Part shown: one piece after another, positions 42,214 to 50,130 of the stretch
Position numbering within the stretch: position 1 is the stretch's first letter
Layout: each line of letters starts with the position of its first letter
Source: SAR202 cluster bacterium AG-426-M11
GTDB taxonomy: Bacteria; Chloroflexota; Dehalococcoidia; Lucifugimonadales; UBA826
Direction: 5' to 3'
NCBI GenBank assembly: GCA_003213095.1
Contig: QCNV01000009.1
Location: 1-50,130 of the forward strand
DNA length: 50,130 nucleotides
The notes under the pieces: generated by a model
What the model saw: the letters and a program-made list of their open reading frames with translations, nothing else
What the model was told of the DNA's origin: nothing
Database searches by the model: none
Translations under genes and position numbers: made by a program

Positions 42214-43440
42214 ATGCGATTTAATTGTAAAAACTATGTTATTTCATTTGTAATTTTATCTTTTTCAATGGGGTTTGTAGGTTGTACAGGTTTAACTACT
42301 GCAGAAGGGTGGGGGAGCCCATTAATTCATGATAGTACTTTAATTGCAGCTACTATGGACGACCAGATTATCTTTTTAAATTTAGATGATGGCAGTGCTA
42401 TAGCTAATCATATTGATATCAGCTATTCAGAAAATGAAATGAAAAGAGCAATTTACGGGCAACCTGTTTCATCACCAATTTACTATGATGGGTCGAATGA
42501 ATTATTTGAAGAATTGATTTTTGTAGCTACTTATAATGGTTGGCTTCATGCTATTTTAGATTTTTCTGATAATGATTATGAAATTATTGAATTTGAGAAA
42601 ATTACTGATTCTCAGATTGTTGGAGGAATTCTCACATTTGATAATAAGATTTATTTAGGTACTACTGATGGTGAATTGTACTCATTCCAAATCTCATTAA
42701 AAACCAACGATAGAGGCAACCCTGAGGTATCTTTTGAAGATGATTGGAGTATGAAATTTGATGGTGGAATTTGGTCAACACCATTTTTTTACAATAATGA
42801 TTTGATCTTAACCACTCTTGATGGTTATGTTCATTCAGTAGATTTGGAGGGAAAATTGAATTGGAGTAAAAAATTTGATTCTGCTATATCATCCTCTCCA
42901 TTAGTTGTTAATCAACAAGTATTGTTTGGTGGCTTTGATAGTACTTTTTATTCACTTGATTTTGATACAGGGGAGATTAATTGGACTTTTGATGAAGCTG
43001 AAAACTGGTATTGGGCTACTCCAGTAGAATCTAATGGAATTATTTTTGCCCCTTCGTTAGATGGAAATATTTATGCACTGGATATAGATTCAGGTAGAAA
43101 AAAATGGGAAATACAAACAGGGGATGCAATTGTAGGGTCTCCTGTAATTATTAATGATTTGATCGTTTCAGGCTCGAAAGATGGATCAATCTATGTCGTT
43201 GAAGTAAAATCAGGTGAGATTTTGGGACAATGTAATATTGATGAAAAAATTGAGTCAGATATTATTTCCGATCCTGATTCTTCAGGTGTTATATATTTTA
43301 GTGCTAGAGATCATTCCTTCAGAGCATTGAAAATTAAGCCCAATGGTAATCCTGATGAATATTGGGAAGCCCCATATTTTTCGGATAAACTAAAAGATGA
43401 TAAATTAGCCCAGCCAAATGATTGGGCTCCAAATTGTTGA
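42214..43440 (+). CDS. Beta-propeller (PQQ-repeat, BamB-like) lipoprotein
   Basis: This 408-residue protein has a lipoprotein signal (F-V-G-C, Cys24) and at least five PQQ-type blade repeats. Examples are Y-S-L-D-F-D-T-G-E-I-N-W, Y-A-L-D-I-D-S-G-R-K-K-W and Y-V-V-E-V-K-S-G-E. Such propellers are protein-binding scaffolds, as in BamB of the outer-membrane assembly machine; no quinone site is implied. It lies in the rnpA-yidD-yidC-jag operon, 11 bases after yidD and seven before the preferred yidC start. A link to membrane-protein insertion is therefore plausible but unproven. Confidence 0.85.
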   Translation: MRFNCKNYVISFVILSFSMGFVGCTGLTTAEGWGSPLIHDSTLIAATMDDQIIFLNLDDGSAIANHIDISYSENEMKRAIYGQPVSSPIYYDGSNELFEELIFVATYNGWLHAILDFSDNDYEIIEFEKITDSQIVGGILTFDNKIYLGTTDGELYSFQISLKTNDRGNPEVSFEDDWSMKFDGGIWSTPFFYNNDLILTTLDGYVHSVDLEGKLNWSKKFDSAISSSPLVVNQQVLFGGFDSTFYSLDFDTGEINWTFDEAENWYWATPVESNGIIFAPSLDGNIYALDIDSGRKKWEIQTGDAIVGSPVIINDLIVSGSKDGSIYVVEVKSGEILGQCNIDEKIESDIISDPDSSGVIYFSARDHSFRALKIKPNGNPDEYWEAPYFSDKLKDDKLAQPNDWAPNC

Positions 43441-43447
43441 GGTAGTT

Positions 43448-44398
43448 TTGGAATTTATAGGACAATTATGGAATTCTATTTTAATTCAACCTATGGTGAA
43501 TTCACTTGTGCTGTTATACAGCCTGGCAAGTTCTAATTTTGGGATAGCAATTGTAATTTTTACAATAATTATTAGAGCTGGGATGATGCCATTGACTGTC
43601 AAACAAAGTCGTCAAATGAAAGCTATGTCTGCGCTTCAGCCCAAACTTAAAGAAATTCAAGCTAAATATAAGAATGATAAGGATGGTCGTCAAAAACAAT
43701 CTCAAGAAACTATGAAAATGTATAAGGATAATGGTGTTAATCCTATTGGATGTTTAGGTCCAATGTTCATTCAAATGCCTATTTTTATAGCCCTATATCA
43801 AGCAATAATTAAAACAGTTCCATCAGAACCAGAAAATTTAGTGGTTTTATCTAAGTATTTATATGGTTGGCTTCCTATGGTGCGTCAATCGATTCCAATT
43901 GATAGTGCATTTTTTTGGTTAGATTTAGCTAAACCGGATCCAACAATTGTTCTGCCTGTTTTAGTAGGAGGATCTATGTTTTTGATGCAAAAAATGACTA
44001 CAATGCCTGCAATGGATGAAAGGCAAGCATCTACAAATAGAATGATGCTTTGGATGATGCCAATTATGTTTGGGTTGTTTGCATCTGACTTAATTGGTCC
44101 AGGGTTTCCTAGTGGATTGGCATTATATTGGGTGATTTCTAACTTAGTGGGAGTAGTTATTCAAGGTTTTATTACAGGATGGGATCCATTAATTAAGCTT
44201 TTTTCATTTTTAAAATTTAATAAGTCTGAACCCGCAGTTGCTCTTGCAGGTTCGGCATCAACATTGATAGAGGAGGAAGAGATTTATGAGAACAGTAAAG
44301 ACCAGCGGGAAAACAGTGGAGGAAGCAGTAGAGATAGCGTTAATAGAGTTAGACGCAAGCAGAAACGAAGTAGAAATAGACGTAATAAGTCAAGGTAA
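43448..44398 (+). CDS. yidC: Membrane protein insertase YidC/Oxa1
   Basis: YidC inserts membrane proteins alone or with Sec. The five-helix Oxa1-type core is seen, with I-I-I-R in helix 1 (the hydrophilic-groove Arg). A charged coiled hairpin (Q-P-K-L-K-E-I-Q-A-K-Y) and N-P-I-G-C-L-G-P follow. There is no large periplasmic domain. I prefer TTG 43448 with GAGG five bases ahead (316 residues); ATG 43418 would overlap the lipoprotein by 23 bases. The last 38 codons, ending in a strongly basic R/K tail, overlap jag in another frame. Confidence 0.93.
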   Translation: MEFIGQLWNSILIQPMVNSLVLLYSLASSNFGIAIVIFTIIIRAGMMPLTVKQSRQMKAMSALQPKLKEIQAKYKNDKDGRQKQSQETMKMYKDNGVNPIGCLGPMFIQMPIFIALYQAIIKTVPSEPENLVVLSKYLYGWLPMVRQSIPIDSAFFWLDLAKPDPTIVLPVLVGGSMFLMQKMTTMPAMDERQASTNRMMLWMMPIMFGLFASDLIGPGFPSGLALYWVISNLVGVVIQGFITGWDPLIKLFSFLKFNKSEPAVALAGSASTLIEEEEIYENSKDQRENSGGSSRDSVNRVRRKQKRSRNRRNKSR

Positions 44399-44921
44399 AG
44401 CTGGAATCCTGGGAATTGGTAGTGAATTAGCTGCAGTTAATGTCACAAAAATTGACAATGTAAATGATTCAATAAAAACGGGTTATGAAGTAGTCAATCA
44501 TTTGATAGAACTTATGGGTGCTGATTTAGAGCTTAATATTAATCACAAGTCTGATAATGATCATGTTGAGTCAGTATTAGAAATAGTTGGTGATGATTCA
44601 GGTCTTTTAATTGGTAGAAAAGGTGAAACTTTAAAAGCACTTCAATTTATTGCTAATGTTTTAGTTAGTAATAAAACTGGTTCTAAATCTAGAATATCTA
44701 TAGATGTAGAAGGCTATGAAGATCGACGGAACCAATCTTTGATCAATTTAGCTAATAGAGTAGCTCAAAGGGTGACTAAAACTGGTAGACATATAGAGTT
44801 GGAGCCCATGAATCCACGTGAAAGACGAGTAATTCATATGGCTTTAGCAGAACATACTTCAGTGATAACTGAAAGTTCGGGATCAGGTTTTGATCGAAGA
44901 GTGGTAATCTCTCCCATTTAA
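44286..44921 (+). CDS. jag: RNA-binding protein Jag/KhpB
   Basis: The 211-residue protein has the Jag_N domain (about 3-50, with K-A-G-I-L-G-I-G). A KH domain (about 65-140, L-I-G-R-K-G-E-T-L) and an R3H domain (about 145-208, M-N-P-R-E-R-R-V-I-H) follow. Jag binds RNA and affects cell division and envelope growth in Gram-positive bacteria. GAGGAGGAAGAG before ATG 44286 is the strongest ribosome site nearby. The first 113 bases lie inside the yidC coding region. Confidence 0.93.
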   Translation: MRTVKTSGKTVEEAVEIALIELDASRNEVEIDVISQGKAGILGIGSELAAVNVTKIDNVNDSIKTGYEVVNHLIELMGADLELNINHKSDNDHVESVLEIVGDDSGLLIGRKGETLKALQFIANVLVSNKTGSKSRISIDVEGYEDRRNQSLINLANRVAQRVTKTGRHIELEPMNPRERRVIHMALAEHTSVITESSGSGFDRRVVISPI

Positions 44922-44956
44922 TGTAAATATATGTGACATAAAGAGAGTTAAACTCA

Positions 44957-46105
44957 ATGAACAACAATTTTGGCTCTAACAAACATTATTTAACTTTGTC
45001 GTATGTTGCCGTTTCCGTACTGATAATTGCGGTAATAATATTTTGTATATATATGATTAGGGGAGCTTTTGTTCCATTTGTAATTGGGTTGATACTGATT
45101 TATTTATTGAACCCTTTTTTGGAGCTAATCGAAAAACTTTTACCCATTAATGAAAAAGTGAGGCCGAGGCTTACTAGGATTTTATCAGTCTCCTTCGTTG
45201 CTGTTTTGTTGGTAACTTTAATTACTATAGCTTTTGTACTAGTCATTCCTAGTTTGGTGAATCAGAGTTCAGAGTTAGTAAAAGTATTGCCTGAACTTTT
45301 AGCAAATGTAGTTTCATCATTTGAAAATTGGAGTAGGCAATATATTCAAGACATACCGATTGGTATTAGAGACGAAATAGATTCTAGTTTAGCTAATGCA
45401 GGTGAAATGATCATTCAGGCTATAAGTGAGATTTTAAGTAGAACTGCAGTAGCTGTAGTAAATGCATTAACTATGGTTTTGGGGTTAGTTGTTTTACCCC
45501 TTTTCATTTTTTACGGATTAAAAGATAAGGAAATTATACGCTCATCTGTTATTGGATTTTTCCCGGCAGATTTTCAGATCCATGCGGTTCATGTGTTGAG
45601 AATAATTGATAGGATTCTCGGTGCTTATGTGAGAGCTCAAGCTGCTATTGCTGTGTTTGTGGGAATAATAATAGCTACAGGATTGACTTTACTTAATGTA
45701 GATTATGGACTTGTTTTAGGGTTGACCGCAGGCATTTTTGAGTTAATTCCAATAGTGGGATCATATTTAGGAGCAGTCCCTGTTGCCATCATAGTTTTGG
45801 CTACAGCCCCTGAAAAATTTATTTGGGTAGCATTGCTATATTTAATTGTTCAAGGAATTCAAGGAGGTATTTTGGCTCCTAGGATTCAAAGTTCTGCTAT
45901 GAAAGTTCACCCCGTACTTTTTTTGGTTTCTATCATGGTTGGAAGTGAAATTGCTGGTTTATGGGGAGTGATTTTGGGTCCACCTATTGTAGCTGCTACA
46001 AAAGAATTAATAGCTTATTTTCGTGACCAGAATACTCAATTAATTGAATCAAATGATGCAGTCACTATTATTGAAAGTACAGAAACACTAAAAGAAGAAA
46101 TATGA
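44957..46105 (+). CDS. AI-2E family transporter
   Basis: This 382-residue membrane protein has about eight helices and the family segments G-L-I-L-I-Y-L-L-N-P-F-L and G-I-F-E-L-I-P-I-V-G-S-Y-L-G-A-V-P. A final P-R-I-Q...H-P-V-L and W-G-V-I-L-G-P-P-I block is present. The family includes AI-2, Na+/H+ or solute exporters, so the substrate is not known. It follows jag by 35 bases and overlaps the next gene by four. Confidence 0.88.
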   Translation: MNNNFGSNKHYLTLSYVAVSVLIIAVIIFCIYMIRGAFVPFVIGLILIYLLNPFLELIEKLLPINEKVRPRLTRILSVSFVAVLLVTLITIAFVLVIPSLVNQSSELVKVLPELLANVVSSFENWSRQYIQDIPIGIRDEIDSSLANAGEMIIQAISEILSRTAVAVVNALTMVLGLVVLPLFIFYGLKDKEIIRSSVIGFFPADFQIHAVHVLRIIDRILGAYVRAQAAIAVFVGIIIATGLTLLNVDYGLVLGLTAGIFELIPIVGSYLGAVPVAIIVLATAPEKFIWVALLYLIVQGIQGGILAPRIQSSAMKVHPVLFLVSIMVGSEIAGLWGVILGPPIVAATKELIAYFRDQNTQLIESNDAVTIIESTETLKEEI

Positions 46106-46845
46106 TTGTAAATTTTGTTTTGGAAAAATCTTCTACTGCTGTAATTACTTTGCTTGATCAAGTTAATTCTAAAAACACATATGAAGCATTTTATTGGGAA
46201 TTAGAAGATTTGGTAGAAAAAATAGAATTTGATAAAACTATTAAATCTATAATTATTACATCAGAGTTTAGTGAATTTTTCCCATCTAATTTAGTACATG
46301 AAAATCCTGAGTTTGTTTTAGAGCATTCTATTACTCAATTAATTTCAAAAATTCGACAACCCGTGATCATGTCTGTAGAAAAGAATGCAAAAGATTATGG
46401 ATTTGAAATGGTGATTGCCGGAGATCTAGTAGTTTGCAGTAAAGACTCAAAATTTTCTTATGGGCAACTTTATGATGGGATTCCACCCCTAGGTGGAATT
46501 ACTCAAAGGTTACCTCGATTAGTTGGAGTAGGAAGATCTTTAGACATTATTCTTACTGCAAAAGATATCTCATGGAACGAGGCATTAGAAATTAATTTGG
46601 TTCAATATGTTTCTCAAACTAAATCTTTGGATAAGAGTAAAAAAATTGCTGAATTAATAAGTCAAATGGCTCCAATAGCTGTTTTTTATATCAAAGAGGC
46701 AGTGAAAATGGGCATGGAAATGACTTTAAATCAGGGTATTTCTTTAGAGGCAGATTTAAGTTTTATTTTGCAAAGTACAGATGATAGAAAAGAAGGATTA
46801 GATTCTTTTTTCAAGAGAAGACTCCCTAGTTTTAAAGGTGAATAA
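46102..46845 (+). CDS. Divergent enoyl-CoA hydratase/isomerase-family protein
   Basis: This 247-residue crotonase-fold protein is recognised from A-G-D-L-V-V-C-S-K-D-S-K-F-S-Y and the I-P-P-L-G-G-I-T-Q-R-L-P block. The first catalytic Glu is kept (Glu102). The second is Gln122, and the usual C-A-G-A-D-L oxyanion segment is replaced by an unrelated F-F-P-S-N-L. Hydratase activity is thus doubtful; it may bind another acyl-CoA or be structural. It is followed six bases later by a normal crotonase. Confidence 0.8.
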   Translation: MIVNFVLEKSSTAVITLLDQVNSKNTYEAFYWELEDLVEKIEFDKTIKSIIITSEFSEFFPSNLVHENPEFVLEHSITQLISKIRQPVIMSVEKNAKDYGFEMVIAGDLVVCSKDSKFSYGQLYDGIPPLGGITQRLPRLVGVGRSLDIILTAKDISWNEALEINLVQYVSQTKSLDKSKKIAELISQMAPIAVFYIKEAVKMGMEMTLNQGISLEADLSFILQSTDDRKEGLDSFFKRRLPSFKGE

Positions 46846-46851
46846 ATTATC

Positions 46852-47577
46852 ATGAACCTAAAAGAACCAGTGGTTAATTATTATAGAAAAGATGATATTG
46901 CGATAATTAGCTTGAACAGGCCAGCACAAATTAATGCATTTAACGTTCAAATGAGAGATGAATTGTATGAAATGTTATTACTTTTTCAAAATGATAATTC
47001 TGCAAAAGTAGGAATTTTAAAAGGGAATGGTCCAAAAGGGTTTTGTGCAGGTGCAGATCTAAGTGAATTTGGGTCTACACCCTCACAGGTAATAGCTAGA
47101 GAAGTTAGATGGCAAAGGGATTTGTGGGGCTTATTTTTAAAAATACAGAAACCTATTATTGCTCAACTCCATGGATTTGTGATTGGATCTGGAATTGAAA
47201 TTGCATCTTTTTGTGATGTGAGAGTTGCTTCTAAAACATCAAAATTTCGAATGCCAGAATCATCTTTGGGTTTGATTCCTGCAGCAGGTGGAACACAGAC
47301 ATTGCCTAGGTCTATAGGATTATCTAATTCATTTAAAATGTTACTAACCAATTCACAAATAGATTCTGAAACTGCAATCACTATAGGATTGATTGATAGG
47401 ATTTGTGAAGATCAACAACTTGATAATGAAGTATTCATGATAGCTAAACAAATTACCAATGTAGAATCTCACTTGATTGGATCAGTTAAGAAATTAATTA
47501 GAAATTCACTAGATCATGAGTTGTCTATAGGGATAAATGAGGAAAAATCTCGGTCCAAAACAGCATTGAGAAGGTGA
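46852..47577 (+). CDS. Enoyl-CoA hydratase/isomerase
   Basis: This 241-residue crotonase has the oxyanion segment G-F-C-A-G-A-D-L (63-70) and G-S-G-I-E-I-A. The two catalytic glutamates, Glu116 and Glu136, are 20 apart as in mammalian mitochondrial hydratase, and A-A-G-G-T-Q-T-L-P follows. Fatty or branched-chain acyl-CoA degradation is the usual role. The C-terminus is a little short. It ends three bases before the convergent tRNA-Gln. Confidence 0.88.
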   Translation: MNLKEPVVNYYRKDDIAIISLNRPAQINAFNVQMRDELYEMLLLFQNDNSAKVGILKGNGPKGFCAGADLSEFGSTPSQVIAREVRWQRDLWGLFLKIQKPIIAQLHGFVIGSGIEIASFCDVRVASKTSKFRMPESSLGLIPAAGGTQTLPRSIGLSNSFKMLLTNSQIDSETAITIGLIDRICEDQQLDNEVFMIAKQITNVESHLIGSVKKLIRNSLDHELSIGINEEKSRSKTALRR

Positions 47578-47580
47578 TGA

Positions 47581-47654
47581 TGGCTGCCCGGCCAGGATTC
47601 GAACCTGGGTCGAAGGAGTCAAAGTCCTTAGTGCTACCACTACACCACCGGGCA
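47581..47654 (-). tRNA. tRNA-Gln (TTG anticodon)
   Basis: On the minus strand a full 74-base cloverleaf reads from TGCCCGG to CCGGGCA, G discriminator and encoded CCA. The anticodon stem AAGGA/TCCTT encloses the loop CTTTGAC, giving anticodon TTG for glutamine. The T-loop GGTTCGAATCC is standard. A TATACT lies about 20 bases upstream. Confidence 0.97.
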
Positions 47655-47692
47655 ATTTTGATACGACTTGATAGTATATCCTAAGTAGATGC

Positions 47693-48067
47693 CTATGGTG
47701 TAACTATTTTTCCAAAATACAATCCTGCAAATGCAGCAATTAATCCCAATAATATAGTAGAAAAAATATTGATTCCTGCTTTAAGATATTCTCCTTCGGT
47801 GATTAATTGAATGGTGTTGACTGTAATAGTAGAAAAGGTTGTAAACGATGCTAAAAAACCAATTCCTATGAACAAGTTAAAATCTGACGAAAAATTTTCT
47901 TTGTTTAATGAATATCCTATAAATATGCCTAATATCAGTGAACCGAATATATTTATCAAAAAAATACTTATTAAATTAGATTTGAAATAGTTTGCAGCTA
48001 TTAATGTTATTCCATACCTTGAAATTGCACCTAGTCCTCCACCAAGCGCGACTAAAATCCAGTTCAT
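47693..48067 (-). CDS. crcB: Fluoride channel CrcB/Fluc
   Basis: This 124-residue four-helix protein has G-G-G-L-G-A-I-S-R-Y at the start. The conserved N-I-F-G-S pore segment and G-F-L-A-S-F-T-T-F-S-T are present, the latter carrying the phenylalanine box and sodium site. Fluc exports fluoride as a dual-topology dimer; here there is one gene copy. I did not see a fluoride riboswitch ahead; the gene overlaps trxB by four bases. Confidence 0.94.
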   Translation of the reverse strand: MNWILVALGGGLGAISRYGITLIAANYFKSNLISIFLINIFGSLILGIFIGYSLNKENFSSDFNLFIGIGFLASFTTFSTITVNTIQLITEGEYLKAGINIFSTILLGLIAAFAGLYFGKIVTP

Positions 48068-48987
48068 TTCTGCATTTTGGCAATGTGTCTATATGCAGAA
48101 ATTGCAGCCATAGCACCATCACTAGATGATGTGATTAATTGTGAAAATGATTTGTTTCGAATATCTCCCGCAGCAAAAATTCCAGGTTGATTAGTATTTA
48201 GATTTTCATCGGTAATGATGTGTCCCGATTGATCTGTGTTAACAAGGTCATTGAAATTTTGTGAATTAGGGTTTAATCCTACAAAAATAAAAACTCCATC
48301 CATTTTGATTTTTGTAGTTTCATTGTTGGATAAATTAAGAATTGAAATATGCTCCACCATTCCATCCCCATGAATTTCCGAAATTTGGACATTGAATTTT
48401 ATTGATATTTTTTTATCTGATTCTACGCGATCTTGTAAAATCTTTTGAGCGTGCAGGCTAGATTTGTTACACAATATATATATTTCTTTTGCAAATTCAC
48501 TTAAAGATAATGCTTCTTGTAGTGCTGAGTCGCCTCCCCCTATCACGCATACTTTTTGGTCGATAAAAAAGGCTCCATCACATGTTGCACAATAAGATAC
48601 ACCTCCACCTACTAGTTCTTTTTCTCCTGGTACATTTAATTTTGAGAGAGTTGAACCTGCAGCAATAATAATAGTCTTAGTCATCACTTTTGATTCAGAA
48701 GATTGAATTGTCCAAACATCTTCTTTTTTTGAAATTTTTGAAATTTCTGACATAACAAATTCAGAACCATTAATTTGTGCTTGAGTTTTCATCAAATCAG
48801 TTAGTTCTGCACCTGATATTCCTTGAGGAAAGCCAGGGAAATCTTCTATTTTTTCTACGTTAATGATTTGACCTCCAGGAATTAAGTTCTCAATGACTTG
48901 AGTTTTTAATCCTAATCGGGATGTGTATATTGCTGCAGTCATTCCTGCGACACCTGATCCTATGATGACTACATCAAATTCTTCCAT
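48064..48987 (-). CDS. trxB: Thioredoxin-disulfide reductase
   Basis: This 307-residue flavoprotein has the FAD motif I-I-G-S-G-V-A-G-M (8-16). The active-site C-A-T-C is at 133-136, the NADPH motif is G-G-G-D-S-A and the C-terminal A-A-G-D-I-R-N closes the fold. It would reduce thioredoxin and could supply electrons to the thioredoxin-fold proteins in this window. It is co-transcribed with crcB. Confidence 0.95.
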   Translation of the reverse strand: MEEFDVVIIGSGVAGMTAAIYTSRLGLKTQVIENLIPGGQIINVEKIEDFPGFPQGISGAELTDLMKTQAQINGSEFVMSEISKISKKEDVWTIQSSESKVMTKTIIIAAGSTLSKLNVPGEKELVGGGVSYCATCDGAFFIDQKVCVIGGGDSALQEALSLSEFAKEIYILCNKSSLHAQKILQDRVESDKKISIKFNVQISEIHGDGMVEHISILNLSNNETTKIKMDGVFIFVGLNPNSQNFNDLVNTDQSGHIITDENLNTNQPGIFAAGDIRNKSFSQLITSSSDGAMAAISAYRHIAKMQK

Positions 48988-49052
48988 GACTTATCTCCTG
49001 AAAAATGTATAGAATTGTTTAGGAATTATAAAATATTTATAGGAATGATTAA

Positions 49053-50130
49053 ATGAATGAAAACCTACAAAGTTTTTTTACACATCTCGAGTGTACATAT
49101 TGTCCTCAAAAATTTGAAAAAGATGTTATTAATCGATTATGCAAAAGTTGTGGAAAAGTTTTATTTGCTAAATATGATTTAGAAGAAGCGTCTAAAGTTA
49201 TTAGTCCTGACAAAATTAAAACTCGTCCTCCAAATATGTGGAGATACTTTGAAGTGATGCCTGTGATTGATCCTAAAAATGTGGTGACTCTTGGTGAAGG
49301 TTACACTCCTATTTTGAAATGTACTGATTTGGGGAATGAAATAGGAATACAAGATTTACTAATCAAGGATGAAGGATTAAATCCTACTGCTTCATTTAAA
49401 GCTAGAGGGTTATCAGCAGCAGTATCAAAAGCTAAAGAATTAGGGGTTAAGGCCATCACTATGCCTTCTGCTGGGAATGCTGCTGGAGCTATGAGTTCAT
49501 ATGCAGCAAGAGCTAGCATAGATTCCTATGTTTTTATGCCTAAGGATGCACCATTCGCGAATAAAGAAGAGGCATTAATGACGGGAGCTACAGTGGAGCT
49601 TGTTGATGGTTTAATCAGTGATGCAGGCGTTATATCAAGAGAAAAAGCTCAGCAAAATGATTGGTTTGATGTGTCTACTTTACAAGAACCATATAGAGTA
49701 GAAGGTAAAAAAACTATGGGGTATGAAATTGCTGAACAATTAAATTGGAAAATTCCTGATGTGATTATATATCCAACGGGTGGAGGTACTGGGATAGTGG
49801 GGATTTGGAAAGCCTTTGAAGAAATGCAAACAATGGGTTGGATAGATTCTAAAAGGCCTAAAATGTATGCAGTACAAGCAGAAGGCTGCGCCCCTATTGT
49901 TCGAGCTTATTTGAATAATGATGAGTTTGCAGAGCCATGGGCTAATGCTAATACTTATGCTTCTGGGATTAGAGTGCCATCAGCTATAGGTGATTATTTG
50001 ATTTTAGATGCATTGAGAAAAAGTAATGGGGGAGCTTTAACTGTATCTGATCAAGAGATGAGAGACATGACTCAAGTGGTATCAGAATTAGAAGGACTAT
50101 TTGTATGTCCTGAGGGTGCAGCTACAGCAG
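49053..50130 (+). CDS. thrC: Threonine synthase (3' end cut by window)
   Basis: The PLP enzyme converts phosphohomoserine to threonine. The visible 359 codons run from ATG 49053 (AGGA nine bases ahead) to the edge of the window. An N-terminal zinc-ribbon-like region has C-T-Y-C and C-K-S-C. T-L-G-E-G-Y-T-P follows, then the PLP lysine in N-P-T-A-S-F-K-A-R-G, P-S-A-G-N-A-A-G and the phosphate loop T-G-G-G-T-G. This matches the long bacterial/archaeal-type threonine synthase; a related PLP lyase is a weaker alternative. Confidence 0.9.
   Translation, partial: MNENLQSFFTHLECTYCPQKFEKDVINRLCKSCGKVLFAKYDLEEASKVISPDKIKTRPPNMWRYFEVMPVIDPKNVVTLGEGYTPILKCTDLGNEIGIQDLLIKDEGLNPTASFKARGLSAAVSKAKELGVKAITMPSAGNAAGAMSSYAARASIDSYVFMPKDAPFANKEEALMTGATVELVDGLISDAGVISREKAQQNDWFDVSTLQEPYRVEGKKTMGYEIAEQLNWKIPDVIIYPTGGGTGIVGIWKAFEEMQTMGWIDSKRPKMYAVQAEGCAPIVRAYLNNDEFAEPWANANTYASGIRVPSAIGDYLILDALRKSNGGALTVSDQEMRDMTQVVSELEGLFVCPEGAATA

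Noticed and set aside
47693-48067. Fluoride riboswitch ahead of crcB
   Set aside because: crcB overlaps trxB by four bases, so there is no leader; I also saw no such motif in the short gap before trxB.
1-50130. Mobile elements, CRISPR arrays, phage genes or att sites
   Set aside because: No transposase, integrase, direct-repeat array or composition break was seen; the window looks like core chromosome throughout.

Overview
This is a gene-dense, AT-rich (roughly one-third G+C by eye) bacterial chromosome segment. About 65 genes are packed tightly. No transposon, phage, CRISPR or rRNA was seen, and no gene-free stretch exceeds about 230 bases (the longest holds a T-box leader). The gene content suggests a streamlined, probably aquatic/marine member of the Chloroflexota (SAR202/Dehalococcoidia-like). 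Pointers are a short single-IF2_N initiation factor 2, an rpmE-DUF1385 pair, a transcriptional T-box, a nickel SOD, and many TTG/GTG starts. That assignment is inference; no rRNA is present to fix it.

Layout. 1-4418: the end of a probable tRNA-Thr, then tuf-rpmG-secE-nusG-rplK-rplA-(L10 leader)-rplJ-rplL. 4421-6773 (-): M20 peptidase and LarA-type nickel racemase. 6804-7292 (+): a thioredoxin-fold lipoprotein interrupted by one in-frame UGA, which looks like a selenocysteine codon with a bacterial SECIS hairpin. 7289-10182 (-): NAD synthetase and an aminotransferase. 10275-11874 (+): ispH and comB. 11871-14511 (-): a repeat-containing membrane protein, a glutaredoxin-like protein and the SodX protease. 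14607-15074 (+): nickel SOD. 15112-16357 (-): cupin and ketopantoate-reductase-like genes. 16395-23039 (+): T-box(Trp)-trpS-trpE-trpG-trpD-trpC-trpF-HIT-yqeK. 23049-25532 (-): coaX-coaBC-phosphoesterase. 25634-30376 (+): moeB, pduO-type adenosyltransferase, hisH-hisA-methyltransferase-hisF-hisIE. 30356-36728 (-): nusA-infB-rbfA-truB-rplU-rpmA-rpmE-DUF1385, with an attenuator-like hairpin in the nusA leader. 36882-39364 (+): modABC. 39361-40578 (-): amidohydrolase. 40646-41383 (+): Nudix. 41442-46105 (+): rpmH-rnpA-yidD-(beta-propeller lipoprotein)-yidC-jag-AI-2E exporter family gene. 46102-47577 (+): two crotonases. 47581-47654 (-): tRNA-Gln. 47693-48987 (-): fluoride channel and trxB. 49053 to the end (+): threonine synthase, cut by the window.

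How the genes work together. Most of the window is core translation/transcription and amino-acid/cofactor synthesis. Expression appears to be tuned by RNA leaders: an L10 leader for rplJL, a tRNA-Trp T-box for the whole trpS-trp operon, and a terminator hairpin before nusA. Several genes depend on trace elements: nickel (SodN/SodX, LarA), selenium (putative Sec redoxin), molybdenum (modABC) and cobalamin (PduO-type adenosyltransferase). Redox and stress defence is also represented by SodN, thioredoxin reductase, the Sec redoxin and the glutaredoxin-like protein. The most unusual items are the putative selenoprotein, a 113-bp yidC/jag overprint, a beta-propeller lipoprotein inserted in the yidC operon, a triplicated-domain membrane protein, and a very compact T-box.
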